Positions 54,669-64,000 are shown, numbered from the stretch's first letter. The stretch: DNA of 64,000 nt from DATAGF01 sp963819845 (GCA_963819845.1 CAWFXQ010000001.1:1-64000), one strand, 5' to 3'. The notes: generated by a model from the sequence alone, not told the origin. Numbers and translations: made by a program.

Positions 54669-57551
54669 TCAGTCGTCGTTGCGGATCGTCCCGATGGCCT
54701 CGCCGTCGATGATCTCCGCCCCGCTCGGCGCGCTCAAGACGACCCGCAGGGTCTCGTCCGGCTCCACGACCCGGTCGCCGTTGATCGTGACCGCCGGCAC
54801 GCTCACGGCCGTGGGGGCGCAGCTCCGGGCTCGATGGTCACGGTTCCCGACGCGCCCGCGTAGTCGCTCCCCGCGGTCGCGGTGAGGTCCTCGGTCCGCC
54901 ACTGCACCGTGACGGGCGCGTTCCATCGCCGCGACAGCCTGACCGCGAACTTCAGCGACTTCGTGCCGCTCCGGCCCTCGGCGACGGCAGCGTCGGCGAT
55001 CGTCAGGCTCGGCGGGTCATTGTGAACGATCGTGCCGACGGCCTCTCCGTCCCCGATAGGCGCCCCGGTCGAGCTGTCGAGCACGACGCGGAGCGTCTCG
55101 TCCTCCTCGCCGATGCGGTCGCCGACGACCGGCACCGAGACGGTCGCCGTCGCGGCGCCGGCCGCAAAGCGAACGGTTCGGTTCAGGCGGGCCTCGTAGT
55201 CCTCACCGGCGATCGCCGTGCCGTCCTCGGTGTGCCACCGGACCGTCGCCGCCTGCGCCAGCGAACCGGTTCGCGTGAGCGTGAAGCGCATCGTCTTCGT
55301 GCCGGTGTCACCTTCGACGACCGGCGTCGCGTCGGCGATCGAGGCGGCCGCGACGGGCGTCGGCGCGAAGGTCACCGTGTTGTCTGTGCTCGTCGAGGCG
55401 GCACTGGGGTTACCGGCCAGGTCGGAGGCTGCCCCCGCGGGCAGGCTGGCGCTGACCGTGCCCTGGCTGGTCGGGTCAACCCGCACGACGTAGTCAGCGC
55501 CCGTGCCGGTGACGTCAGCGACCTGTGCCGTGGCGCTGCCGCCCAGGACCAGGTCCGCGGCGGTCAGACCGAACACGGGCTCGTTGAAGCCGATCGTGAA
55601 CTCGATCGGGCCCTGCGAGGTGGGATCGGCTTGCCCGGACGCCTGCTCGATCGTCACCGAGGGCGCCGTCCGATCGATGATCACCTGGGGAGCCGCGAAC
55701 GGGTCGGGCGGGATTCTGATGAACGGATAGCCCACTCGGTCCAGCACCGCCCCGGGTGGAATTTCTCGACTCACGGTTCCCTCTCCGTACGAGACGGCGA
55801 CGAGAATGCGAAAAGCGTTGGGGCCGAAGAGCTCGGCATTTTCGGGAAAGACGTTCGAGACGCGCAGGTCACCGGCGCCCGTCAGGAATCCGGCGCCGAC
55901 GTCCTCGGGACCGAAGTGAACGGGGGGCTCGCTGAACCGGGCGAGGAACAGCAGCCCGAGGCCCTCACGAACCGGGCTGAGCTGGAGAGGATGGAGGCTC
56001 AGGCTGAGCGTCCCGTTGGTGCGGTCGATGGTCACCGAGTCGTCGGCGCTCGTCGAGGCAGTGCTCGGGTTGCCGCCCCGGTCGAGGGCCGCTCCCGGGG
56101 CGAGGCCGGCGACCACCTGGCCATCGCCGGCCAGGACATCCACGGAGACGCTGTAGGCGGCTCCGCTTCCTGTGACCGACGCCTGGACGGATGTCGCCGA
56201 ACCGGTCAGCACGACGTCACTGGCCTCAAACCCGGAGACCGCCTCGCTGAAGAGAACATCGAAGAGGATGGGGCTCTGACTGGTCGGATCCGCCTGGCCC
56301 GCGGCCTGGTTGATGGTCACCATCGGCGCGATCGTGTCGCGGACCTCCAGCGTCACGGTGGCCGGGTGGGATGTCGCGCGCCCGTCGGACGCGCCGTACG
56401 TGAACATGACGTCGCCGAGGAAGCCGGCGGGCGGCGTGTACGTGAACCCGCCGTCAGCATCCAGATCGAGGACACCCGACGCCGGGCCGTCGACGAGCCC
56501 GGCGGTGAGCGTGTCGCCGTCGGGGTCGCTGTCGTTTGCAAGGACGCCGTCGGCGGGGATCGTCAGGGTGCCATCGGCCTCGACGGCATAGAGGTCGGCG
56601 GTCGCGACCGGCGGCCGGTTGACGTCGGCCACCTCGATCGCGGTCGGCGTGATGCCGGGAGTCAGGCTGGTTCGCGCGCCGCTCGACGGGTCAACCCTCC
56701 ATACGCCGGCGTTCCCGGCCGAGACCATCGCGAGCGTTCCCGCGTCCTCGACCGCGATGCCGAGCGGGCGAACCCGTTCATGAACGTGTCCGTGTTCCGG
56801 GTCGAGGGATCGACGCGGATGAGGGCGCCGGTCTGCGCTCCCGGGGTCAGCGGTGCCACGAACGGGTCGGCCACGACGATGTCGCCGCCGGCCTCGACGG
56901 CGATGCCGTGCGGCAGCTCGAACGGCGGCTCGCCGGAGGCGACCGTGGTGGGCGTCGCGCCGGGTGTCGGGACTGAACCGGAGGACGCCGGGGTCAAGCG
57001 TGTTGCGGTTGGCGACGAGGAGCGCGCCGTTGTGCTCCACGGCGACGCCGCGGGGTGCGGACAGAGTTCCGAAGGCTTGCGTGGGAGGGGTCGCGGCGAT
57101 GAGCGTCTGCGCACCGCTGACCGGGTCGATCCGGATCACCTTGCCGGCGGTCACGGTGTCGACGGCGAAGATCGTCGCCCGTTGGGGGCGACATCCACGT
57201 CGAGGGGCTGCGTGAGGAGATCCCCCGAGGCGAGGACGCTGGTGCTTCCGGTCACGGGGTCGATGCGGATGACCTTGGCGAAGTCGCCCGGGCCGCCGCC
57301 CGTGCCGCGGCCGCAGACGAGGATCTTCCCGTCCGCTTCGACGGCGATCCCCTGGATCGGGAAGCTCGCGATGGTGACGATCGGGGTCGTCGCCCCGGTG
57401 ACGGGGTCGATGCGGAGCACCGCGCGATGTGCGGCTGTCGTTCACGACGATGTCGCCGTCGGTGATGGTGACGCCGAGCGCGGCGGGCGCGAGCATCGAG
57501 CGCCAAGCAGCGCGCTCAGCGCCGAGTCCGACGATGGCTCCGGATGCTCAT
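54669..57551 (-). CDS. Secreted NHL / cadherin-like / Ig-like / Calx-beta protein (frameshifted at both ends)
   Basis: About 950 residues. Start ATG 57551 (MSIRSHRRTRR) followed after a shift by LAPAALGVTITDGDIVVNDS, a basic-hydrophobic signal-peptide-like start. NHL-type propeller repeats: LRIDPVTGATTPIVTIASFP, IQGIAVEADGKILVCGRGTG, RGVAVEHNGALLVANRNTLD, LGIAVEDAGTLAMVSAGNAG. Then a cadherin-like unit (VLANDSDPDGDTLTAGLVDG, FTYTPPAGFLGDVMFTYGAS), two Ig-like units each with QADPTSQ (SQSPILFDVLFSEAVSGFEA; SQGPIEFTIGFNEPVFGLTA), and at least two Calx-beta units (WHTEDGTAIAGEDYEA, RIGEEDETLRVVLDSSTGAP; ending DETLRVVLSAPSGAEIIDGE, IGTIRNDD). A cell-surface or exported adhesive/scaffold protein is likely. 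Shifts near 57500, 57430, 57180, 56960, 56770 and 54825. Confidence 0.75.
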
Positions 57552-57843
57552 GCCTGCCGTCCTCTGCTGGCATCGGCCGCCGCTGGTTCGCCTCGGGCAG
57601 CCGCCACGCCCGCTCGAGACGCGCGGATCTCACTGTCCGCTCTTCAAGCCGCTCGAAGATACCGCTCGCGCGCGGCACTCGTACGTCCTGGTAGCTCGTC
57701 TGCCGGCATGCGCCGACGCCGCACGCTCGCCCTGCCCCGAACGCCCTTCGCCATGACCCGACACCTCTCCACCCCCGGAGATCGCCCTGTGTGTACCGGC
57801 GAATATCCAGTGGCTCCGCCCCTGAGCGGTATCGGGTGTTTCC
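57552..57843. other. 292-bp intergenic stretch
   Basis: Between the LuxR gene stop and the secreted-protein start, both reverse. The reverse strand has an A/T-richer patch GGATATTCGCCGGTA (57798-57812) that may hold a promoter or operator, and a short open frame MAKGVRGRASVRRRR that looks random. AGAGGA eight bases before ATG 57551 is a plausible ribosome-binding site. Confidence 0.4.
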
Positions 57844-60704
57844 CTAGTCCGTCGTCCCCGTCCCGGCCAGCGAGACGGCCTCGCGCGCCATCCGGCCCGC
57901 CAGCTCGGTCGCGAGAGCGCACGCCGAGCTTCTCGTAGATCTTGCCGAGGTGGTACTCGACGGTCTTGGGGCTGATGAGCAGCGCCGTCGCGGCCTCCTT
58001 GTTCGTCGCACCCTCGGCGACCGCCAGCGCCACCTGCAGCTCCTGGGGCGTCAGCTCGGCGGTTGCGGCGACGGCGGGGCTCGGCGCGGCCGGCCGCCGG
58101 CGGCGCGGAGCTCGCGCCGCGCGCGCTCGGCCCACGGCTCGGCGCCCAGCGACTCGAAGGTGATCAACGCCAGCTCCAGCGGCGGGCGGGCCTCGCGCGC
58201 CCGCCGCGCCCGCCGTCTGCGCTCGCCCGAGGCAGAGCTCGGTGCGCGCCCGCTCGAAGGGTGTGGGGGTCCGCGCATGGAGGGCGAGCGCCGCGGCGAA
58301 GTGCTCCTCGAACGCGTCGTCGTCCGCCATCAGTCCGCGGCAGCGCTCCACGGCCGCCTGCGGCCAGGCGTCGCGCTGAAGCTCGGTCGGGGACGGACGA
58401 GAGCTCCACCAGCAACTCCAATGCGTCTCCCGTCCCGTCCGAGCCGCACCTGCGTCTCGACGAGATCCTGCGTCGCACGGGATAGAGAAGGGGGTGGGCT
58501 GCCTGCCTCCCCGGACGGACCGCTCACACGGCGATCGGAGAGATGCCGCAGCGCCTCATCGAGGTCGCCCGCGCCCAGAGCGAGGAGCCCCAGGCCCGCG
58601 TCCGGCCAGATCAGCAGGCTGTCCGCCTCGCTCGTCTCGATAGCGCGAGCCACGGCCGCCGCCGCGGGCCTCCGGCAGTCATCTGCGCGTCCCATGCGAC
58701 GGCGCATCGATCGCGAGCAGGATCCCGTACGCCCCTCCCTTGATGCCGTCCTGTCCAGTTTCCTCGGCAGAGCTGGACTGCCTTCGACGACGATCGGCGG
58801 CGTGCCTCGCCGTTGTCCAGTCTCCGTTCGTACCAGCAGGTCCGCCAGCATCATGAGCGGCCGCGGGCAGGACGGAGGGTGTGCTCCGCTGCGCGCGCCG
58901 CGCCGATGATCTCGTCGCAGCCCGCGCCGCGCTTCCCCATAGCGCTCCATCGAGCATCCAGCACTGCGGAGGCAGCAAGAGCCACATGAAGCGCCACGGG
59001 ATCGCCCGAGGACTGCCGGCGGGCAACCGCCAGCGGCGTCCGACGAGTGAAAGATGGGCGCGGCTCGCCCCGGACAGGTGTGGATGCACCGTCGAGGCGA
59101 CGTCCACGATCGCGGCGAGGCCTCGAGCGGAACCCTCTCCGCCAACGTCGCCGCCCGGTCCGCCAGCTCCGCTACGCGCCTGATGGTCCGCCCGCATCGA
59201 CGCGGGGATCACCGCCAGCGCGAGCAGCGAGGCGGCGGCGTGCGGCGCGACCGGTGCGACGCCGGTCCGCCGCCGCCACGAGCATCTCGATCGCTCGACG
59301 CGCCGAGCCGCCGAATGTCTCGACGAAGCCCGCGGGTGGCAAGCTCCTCTCTCCTGCGCCTGGGGGGGTCGCCTCGAGGGCGATCACCTCGTCGAAGAGG
59401 CTGCGCGGCTCGCGCGAAGTCGCCGGCGGCGAACGCGCTGTGCCCGCCGCCGAAGGAGCCGTCGGCCGCGGTCGAGCGCATCCAGTCGCTGAGCCGCCCT
59501 GCCGCCTCGAGGGCCTCGCCCGCCGCCGCGTGAGCCGTTGCTGGCGGCGCCGCGCGCCGGCCGCCGCGTCGAGCTCCGTCGCCGCGGCCTCGTCGGGGCC
59601 GGAGCTGGCCAGCGCGAGATGCCACGCCCGCCGGTCGAGGGCGACCGGCTCCGCCGATCGCCGCCGCCGCCGCGGCATGGGCTCGATGTGCGGACCGGCG
59701 CGCCGGGCGCGCCGGCAGCCTGGTAGACGGCCGCGCGCGACGAGCGGGTGGGAGAAGGTCGTGCGCGTCGGGCCCGACGTGCGATCACCCCGGCCCGCTC
59801 GGCCGGCTCGAGGTCAGCTCATCGTGAGCCCCTCGGCGGCAAGGGCGGCCGGCGAGGAAGCTCGGCCGCGCCGTCGTCGGCGCTGCCACACCAGGAGCGG
59901 CGCGGCGGGTCGCGTCCGGAAGCGTCCGCGAGGGGTCGCAGCAGGGCGTCCTCGAGGTAGGGCCCCACCGGGAGCGGCTCGGGCAGCGGCTCGACGCCCG
60001 GCGAGCTGGTCGGTCGTCGAGGGCGCCGGCGAGCTCGATCAGCGCCAGCGGGTTGCCCTTGGCCCCGGCCACGAGCGCCGCCAGCACCGGCGGGGAGGCG
60101 GCTGACGGGCGCGCGCTCGGTGACCAGCAGCCGTCCGCATCGGCGGGTCCCAACCCGCCCACGGCGCAGGCGCGGAAGCGGTCAACGCGTCGAGCGCGGC
60201 GCTGACGCCGTCGCGGGCGCCGAGCAGGATCGCGATGCCCTCGGCGCCTGCAGCCGGCGCGCGCGAACTGCACCGCCTCGAGCGACTCGGCGTCGAGCCA
60301 GTGGGCGTCGTCGATGACGCACAGCGACGGGCCGCTACTCGGCCGCGGCGGCGAGGAGGCTGAGCGTTGCGGCGTAGGCGGTGAAGCGGTCCCCCGGCGA
60401 GCGGCGGGCCGAGGGCGAGCGCGCCCGCGCAGCGACTGGGCCTGAGGCTCGGGAAGCTCGTCGATGCGGCCGAGGATCGGCGCGAGCAGATCTGCGAGGC
60501 CGGCGAAGGGCAGACGCGACTCCCCCTCCGAGCCGGCTGCCTCGAGCAGGCGAGCGCCGTCCCGGCGGCCTCGCGCGCGTGCTCAGCAGGAGCGGTCTTG
60601 CCGATCCCCGGCTCGCCCGAGACGAGGAGGGCCCCGCTGCGGCCCGAACGGGCGGCCGCGATGAGCTCCTCGACCCGTGAGGCCTCTGCCGCCCGTCCGA
60701 TCAC
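57844..60704 (-). CDS. LAL-type LuxR regulator with N-terminal AAA ATPase (heavily frameshifted)
   Basis: About 950 residues restored. N-terminus VIGRAAEASRVEELIAAARS, then GALLVSGEPGIGKTALLEHA (Walker A), GALALGPPLAG, a Walker B-like CVIDDAHWLDAESLEAVQFA (read by joining frames near 60290), ILLGARDG, VLAALVAGAKGNPLALIELA and GALDDRPA; all are standard marks of large ATP-binding LuxR regulators. The middle shows TFSHPLVRAAVYQAAGAP- and RRAWHLALASSGPDEAAATE-like text. The C-terminal HTH is intact: ELTPQELQVALAVAEGATNK, EAATALLISPKTVEYHLGKI, YEKLGVRSR, ending at TAG 57844. Frame changes occur roughly every 100 bases, as in the first 19 kb. The regulated genes are unknown. Confidence 0.7.
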
Positions 60705-60775
60705 GGTGTCGATTCTCCGTCCGACCGCCCCTCTGGCGCCACCCCCCTCAGCGAGGGGTGGCGCTGTCGCGCGGA

Positions 60776-61468
60776 TCAGGCGGCGACCGGCTCCGCGGCG
60801 TGCTCGAGGCTGCGGACCGCGCCGACGATCTCGCGGGGCCGCTCGACGGCGACGTTGTGGCCCGCGTGGAGCACCTGGAAGCGGGCGTTCTGCATCCAGG
60901 CCGACAGCTCGCGCTGCACCTCGGCCGGCACCGCGCGGTCGGCGTCGCCGGCCAGGACGATCACCGGGACCTCCACCTGGGCCAGGGCGCCGCGGACGTC
61001 GGGGCGGGTGCCCATCGCCTCGGCGGCCAGCGCCACGCCCTCGGCGCCGCGCTGCTCGCGCAGGGCGCGCGCCGCGCGAACCCAGCGGTCCTGGCCGTCG
61101 GCGTCCTCGCCCCGGGGGTTGGCGCCGGAGACGACCAGGCCCGAGACCAGGCCGGGGTGGCCGAGCGCGAGCGCCAGGCCGGCCGCGGCGCCCAGGCCGA
61201 CGCCGACCAGGATCGCGCCGCCGCCCTCGGCCGCGATCAGGCGCGCGACGTCCGAGGCGAAGTCGTCGATGCTCCACGGGCCGTTCGGTGTCGGCGAGCC
61301 GCCGTGCCCGCGCAGGTCGGGCGCGATGATCCGGTAGGTCCCGGCCAGGTCGGCCAGCGCCTCGATCATGCTCTCGCCCGTCTGCCCCAGGTCGTGCAAC
61401 CCCACGAGCGGGGGACCGTCCCCGGCGCGGTGGACGACGAGCTCGATGGCGGGGGGAAGCGAAGGCAT
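60776..61468 (-). CDS. Alpha/beta-hydrolase-fold protein lacking the nucleophile
   Basis: Intact, 230 residues from ATG 61468, with AGGAG eight bases upstream: PLVGLHDLGQTGESMIEALA, YRIIAPDLRGHGGSPTPNGP, SIDDFASDVARLIAAEGGGA, LVSGLVVSGANPRGEDADGQ, VPVIVLAGDADRAVPAEVQR (acid Asp) and FQVLHAGHNVAVERPREIVG (His). The nucleophile elbow, normally GxSxG, is GVGLG in AILVGVGLGAAAGLALALG, so Ser is replaced by Gly while the acid and His remain. It therefore cannot act as a normal serine hydrolase; a binding, haloperoxidase-like or cofactor-free role is possible. Divergent from the CGNR gene across a repeat-bearing promoter. Confidence 0.8.
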   Translation of the reverse strand: MPSLPPAIELVVHRAGDGPPLVGLHDLGQTGESMIEALADLAGTYRIIAPDLRGHGGSPTPNGPWSIDDFASDVARLIAAEGGGAILVGVGLGAAAGLALALGHPGLVSGLVVSGANPRGEDADGQDRWVRAARALREQRGAEGVALAAEAMGTRPDVRGALAQVEVPVIVLAGDADRAVPAEVQRELSAWMQNARFQVLHAGHNVAVERPREIVGAVRSLEHAAEPVAA

Positions 61469-61531
61469 CGGTGGCGCTCCTGTCAACCACTGTGATACAG
61501 GTTTACCGGTGAGATTACGCCCGACTCGCCG

Positions 61532-61568
61532 GTCCGTCAAACGATGACCGGTCCGTCAAGTCCGTCAA
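61532..61568 (-). repeat. Three direct TTGACGGAC repeats at the CGNR gene start
   Basis: On the reverse strand TTGACGGAC occurs at 61532-61540, 61551-61559 and 61560-61568; the last two are back to back and the first is 19 bp away. They straddle the ATG at 61544 and lie about 65-100 bp upstream of the hydrolase start. This looks like an operator set for a regulator, possibly the CGNR protein itself. Confidence 0.6.
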
Positions 61569-62107
61569 GATTCGCTCCCCCGACGGGCCGGCCGGCGCTC
61601 GACCTCTGCAATACCCGTTTGGGCGATCGAGATCTCCTCGGGAGCCCGGCGGACCTCGAGCGCTGGTTCGTCGCGGCCGGCCTCACGGATCATGCCCCGC
61701 GCGTGAGCCGGCGTGAACTGGACGCGGCGCGGATGTTGCGCGACGGTCTCCGGCCGGCGCTGCTGGCCGCCGACGGCCCGGCGGTCGCGAAGCTCGGCGC
61801 GGCGTGGCTGGACGGCGCCCCGGGCTGCCTCAGCATCGAGGTCGAGACGTTGCAGCCGCGCTTCTCGCCGTCGCAGCGGACGGCCCCGTGCCTGCTGGTG
61901 AGCGCGGTGCTCGACGCGGTCGCGCTGGTGCGCGAGTCGCCGGGCCGCGTGCGCGAGTGCGCCGACGCCCGGTGCCCCGCCCTCTTCCTCGACACCAGCC
62001 GCAACGGCAGCCGCCGCTGGTGCTCGATGGAGCGCTGCGGGGCGCGGGCCAAGGCGTCGGCGTACTACCGGAGGCATCGGGGGGGAGCCGTAGACTCGGC
62101 CGGGTGA
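61544..62107 (+). CDS. CGNR zinc-finger (ABATE-domain) putative regulator
   Basis: 187 residues. N-terminal ABATE-like domain: RPALDLCNTRLGDRDLLGSP, DLERWFVAAGLTDHAPRVSR, ELDAARMLRDGLRPALLAAD. C-terminal zinc finger: RVRECADARCPALFLDTSRN, GSRRWCSMERCGARAKASAY and YRRHR, with four cysteines (C..C and C..C) and CGAR in place of CGNR. Proteins of this kind are presumed DNA-binding stress or metabolism regulators. The start ATG 61544 lies inside a repeat array that could be its own operator. The TGA (62105-62107) overlaps the next GTG as GTGA. Confidence 0.8.
   Translation: MTGPSSPSRFAPPTGRPALDLCNTRLGDRDLLGSPADLERWFVAAGLTDHAPRVSRRELDAARMLRDGLRPALLAADGPAVAKLGAAWLDGAPGCLSIEVETLQPRFSPSQRTAPCLLVSAVLDAVALVRESPGRVRECADARCPALFLDTSRNGSRRWCSMERCGARAKASAYYRRHRGGAVDSAG
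62090..62095 (+). promoter_or_regulatory. Candidate leaderless -10 element TAGACT inside the CGNR gene
   Basis: TAGACT ends eight bases before the GTG at 62104, within the last codons of the upstream gene. The glycosyltransferase could thus be made both by coupling and from its own leaderless transcript. Confidence 0.35.
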
Positions 62108-63168
62108 GGATCCTCTACGGCGTGGTCGGCGAGGGCATGGGCCACGCCACCCGGTCGCGGGTGGTGATCGAGCATCTCCTGGACCGGGGGCACGAGGTGC
62201 GCGTGGTGGCGTCGGGGCGGGCGAGCGCCTACCTGGCCGAGCGGGTCGCCGCGGTCGGCGACATCTGGGGCCTGACGATGGCCTACACCGACAACGAGGT
62301 CCGCCGCTGGCAGACGCTGGCGCGCAACCTGCAGGGGGCCGTCTCGGGGTGGCCCCAGAACGTGCGCGAGTACTTCCGGATCGTCGAGGAGTTCGGCCCC
62401 GACGCCGTGGTGAGCGACTTCGAGAGCTTCGCCTGGCTCTTCGGGCGGCGCCACCGGCTGCCGGTGATCAGCGTCGACAACATCCAGGTGATCGACCGCT
62501 GCCGCCACGACGAGGGCATCACGGCCGGGCACCAGGCCGACTTCGAGCTCGCCCGCGCGCTGGTGCGCTGGAAGCTGCCCGGGTGCCGGCACTACGTGGT
62601 GACGACCTTCTTCCGCCCACCGGTCCGCAAGCCGCGCACCACCCTCGTGCCCTCGCTGCTGCGTCCGGAGATCCTCGCGGCGAGGCCGGAGCCCGGCGAC
62701 CACCTGCTCGTCTACCAGACGGCCGAGGGCAACGAGGGACTGCCGGGCGCCCTGGCGGCCTCGGGCCTGGAGTGCCGCGTCTACGGGTTCCGCCGCGACC
62801 TGACCGCCGACGTCCACGAGGGCACGCTGGTGTACCGGCCCTTCAGCGAGGCCGGCTTCATCGACGACCTGCGGACGGCCGCCGGGTGCCTCACCGGCGG
62901 GGGGTTCACGCTCCTGTCTGAGTGCGTCCACCTGGGGGTGCCGGCCCTGTCGGTCCCGCTGGCCGGCCAGTTCGAGCAGGTGCTGAACGCCCGCTACATC
63001 GAGCGCGTCGGGTACGGCATGTACGCGCCCCATGCGAGCGCCACCGCCATCGCGGCGTTCGCCGAGCGGCTCCCCGACCACCGCGCCGCCCTGGCGGATG
63101 CCGAGCGGCCCGGCAACGGACCGGCGCTCGCGGAGGTCGATGCCCGGCTCGCCGCGGCCGTCGCATGA
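62104..63168 (+). CDS. MGT/MurG-like GT-B glycosyltransferase
   Basis: Intact, 354 residues. RILYGVVGEGMGHATRSRVV (GxGHxxR of the GT28/GT1 type N-domain), VIEHLLDRGHEVRVVASGRA, PDAVVSDFESFAWLFGRRHR, LPVISVDNIQVIDRCRHDEG, HYVVTTFFRPPVRKPRTTLV, HLLVYQTAEGNEGLPGALAA, RTAAGCLTGGGFTLLSECVH and LGVPALSVPLAGQFEQVLNA, where GGG..xSE(C/A)..LGVP and the Q..EQ block are the donor-binding end. It likely glycosylates a lipid or small molecule at the membrane. A family of such proteins exists in many bacteria with unknown substrates. Couples by ATGA to a membrane protein. Confidence 0.8.
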   Translation: MRILYGVVGEGMGHATRSRVVIEHLLDRGHEVRVVASGRASAYLAERVAAVGDIWGLTMAYTDNEVRRWQTLARNLQGAVSGWPQNVREYFRIVEEFGPDAVVSDFESFAWLFGRRHRLPVISVDNIQVIDRCRHDEGITAGHQADFELARALVRWKLPGCRHYVVTTFFRPPVRKPRTTLVPSLLRPEILAARPEPGDHLLVYQTAEGNEGLPGALAASGLECRVYGFRRDLTADVHEGTLVYRPFSEAGFIDDLRTAAGCLTGGGFTLLSECVHLGVPALSVPLAGQFEQVLNARYIERVGYGMYAPHASATAIAAFAERLPDHRAALADAERPGNGPALAEVDARLAAAVA

Positions 63169-63800
63169 ACGAGTGGGTCCGCGTCGGCGTGCTCTGCGCC
63201 ATCGCCCTGTGGTTCGCCCTGGTCGAGATCGAGATCGAGGGCGCCCACGGCTGGGCGCTGCGCCTGCCGACGTGGTTCCGCACGCGCGGGCCCGCCGGGC
63301 GCCTCTACGGCGCGATCTCCGGCGGCAAGCCGTTGACCGGCTACCACCTCTTCATGGCGACGCTGCCGCTCCTGATCCTGCACCTGCCGTTCGGCTACGG
63401 CGCCGACTGGTCGCTCGCGGCCGAGGTCATGGTGCTGGCGGCCTACCTCGCCTTCGCCATCGGCTGGGACTACCTGTGGTTCATCCTCAACCCCGCCTAC
63501 GGCCTGGCGCGCTTCCGCCGCGGGCGGGTGTGGTGGTACTCGGGGCCCTGGATCGGCCCGCTGCCCTACGAGTACTACGTCGCCGTGGCGGGCTCGTTCG
63601 CGGTCGCCGCGGTGGCCTGGGCCCTGGGCCGCGACGACGCCCTGGCCGAGCAGGGCCGGCTGGTGCTGGGCCTGGCGCTGCTGTGCCTGCTGGCGATGGC
63701 CGCGGCCCCCGCCTACCGGCGCTGGTACCGCTGGATGCGCCGCCCCGAGGCCGACGAGCACGAGGCGGTGGCCGCGGCCGCCGCCGAGCGGGAGCCGTGA
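63165..63800 (+). CDS. Five-helix membrane protein, function unknown
   Basis: ATG 63165 overlaps the glycosyltransferase stop (ATGA). 211 residues: WVRVGVLCAIALWFALVEIE, WALRLPTWFRTRGPAGRLYG, GYHLFMATLPLLILHLPFGY, VMVLAAYLAFAIGWDYLWFI, GPLPYEYYVAVAGSFAVAAV, AWALGRDD and LVLGLALLCLLAMAAAPAYR with a charged tail. The conserved-looking GWDYLWFILNPAYGLARF and WWYSGPWIGPLP could bind a ligand at the membrane. No named family recognised. Tight coupling suggests it serves the glycosyltransferase, for example as an anchor or lipid-side partner. Confidence 0.7.
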   Translation: MNEWVRVGVLCAIALWFALVEIEIEGAHGWALRLPTWFRTRGPAGRLYGAISGGKPLTGYHLFMATLPLLILHLPFGYGADWSLAAEVMVLAAYLAFAIGWDYLWFILNPAYGLARFRRGRVWWYSGPWIGPLPYEYYVAVAGSFAVAAVAWALGRDDALAEQGRLVLGLALLCLLAMAAAPAYRRWYRWMRRPEADEHEAVAAAAAEREP

Positions 63801-63813
63801 GAGGATCGCCCCG

Positions 63814-64000
63814 ATGCCCGACCGCCAGCTCGGCAACATCCTGCTCACCGGCGCGGGCATCGTGGGCGCCGGCGCGGTCGTCGGCCTGGTGATCGGCGCG
63901 CTCTCGGAGGGCTCGGCCGGGCTCTGGGCCTTCATCGGCATGGGGGCCGGGGCCGTCATCGCCGTCGCCGTGCTGTCGGTCAGGGTCCTTCGGACGCTCT
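63814..64000 (+). CDS. Small membrane protein, N-terminal part (runs off the window)
   Basis: ATG 63814 with GAGAGGA eight bases upstream: MPDRQLGNILLTGAGIVGAG, AVVGLVIGALSEGSAGLWAF, IGMGAGAVIAVAVLSVRVLR. Two closely spaced, glycine/alanine-rich hydrophobic helices. The rest lies beyond the window. Confidence 0.6.
   Translation, partial: MPDRQLGNILLTGAGIVGAGAVVGLVIGALSEGSAGLWAFIGMGAGAVIAVAVLSVRVLRTL

Overview
This is a very GC-rich piece (by eye above 70 % G+C) of what looks like an actinobacterial chromosome. Start codons are often GTG, genes frequently overlap by the four bases GTGA, and many starts sit 6-9 nt behind a bare TANNNT -10 element, which predicts leaderless mRNAs. A type III plus a type I glutamine synthetase, a LAL-type LuxR regulator and a CGNR zinc-finger protein are all compatible with the class Thermoleophilia, but that placement is inference. 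No rRNA, tRNA or CRISPR array was seen.

Layout. 1-42 kb is a large cell-surface polysaccharide locus. 0.4-7.1 kb (+): methyltransferases, a GtrA/GT2 pair, a membrane protein and a sugar-1-phosphate nucleotidyltransferase. 18.6-7.1 kb (-): one long, almost gapless operon: Wzm/Wzt ABC exporter, a coiled-coil protein, five GT-B type glycosyltransferases (one weakly supported), an FkbM-like protein and a large membrane protein. 18.6-37.8 kb: a flippase, a GT-C-like membrane protein, FkbM methyltransferase, GT2/GT4 enzymes, RmlC, several SAM methyltransferases and two small metal-binding proteins. 38.0-41.0 kb (+): a polyprenyl-phosphate sugar-phosphotransferase, a second short coiled-coil protein and a GT4 enzyme. 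So parts for both ABC-dependent export (Wzm/Wzt) and lipid-linked, flippase-dependent assembly (initiating transferase, Wzx-like flippase) lie together.

41-53 kb is metabolic: a glycosylase-like HhH protein, type I and type III glutamine synthetases, a PucR/CdaR-type regulator divergent from the latter, PabB/PabC for folate, and a ferredoxin-type nitrite/sulfite reductase; the theme is nitrogen assimilation. 53-64 kb is a mixed region: an AAA/DUF4143 ATPase whose leaderless promoter is preceded by four 15-bp repeats at an exact 23-bp period, a secreted NHL/cadherin-like/Calx-beta protein, a LAL LuxR regulator, an alpha/beta-hydrolase without its nucleophile, a CGNR regulator with three TTGACGGAC repeats at its start, a glycosyltransferase and two membrane proteins.

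Data quality matters here. Between about 0.4-19.6 kb and 57-60.7 kb almost every gene is broken by many frame changes although conserved residues continue from frame to frame. The shifts I could resolve are mostly single-base insertions of G or C. I read this as consensus error, not gene decay, and give gene limits that bridge the shifts. Genes from 33 to 54 kb have none or one to two shifts each and are much more reliable.
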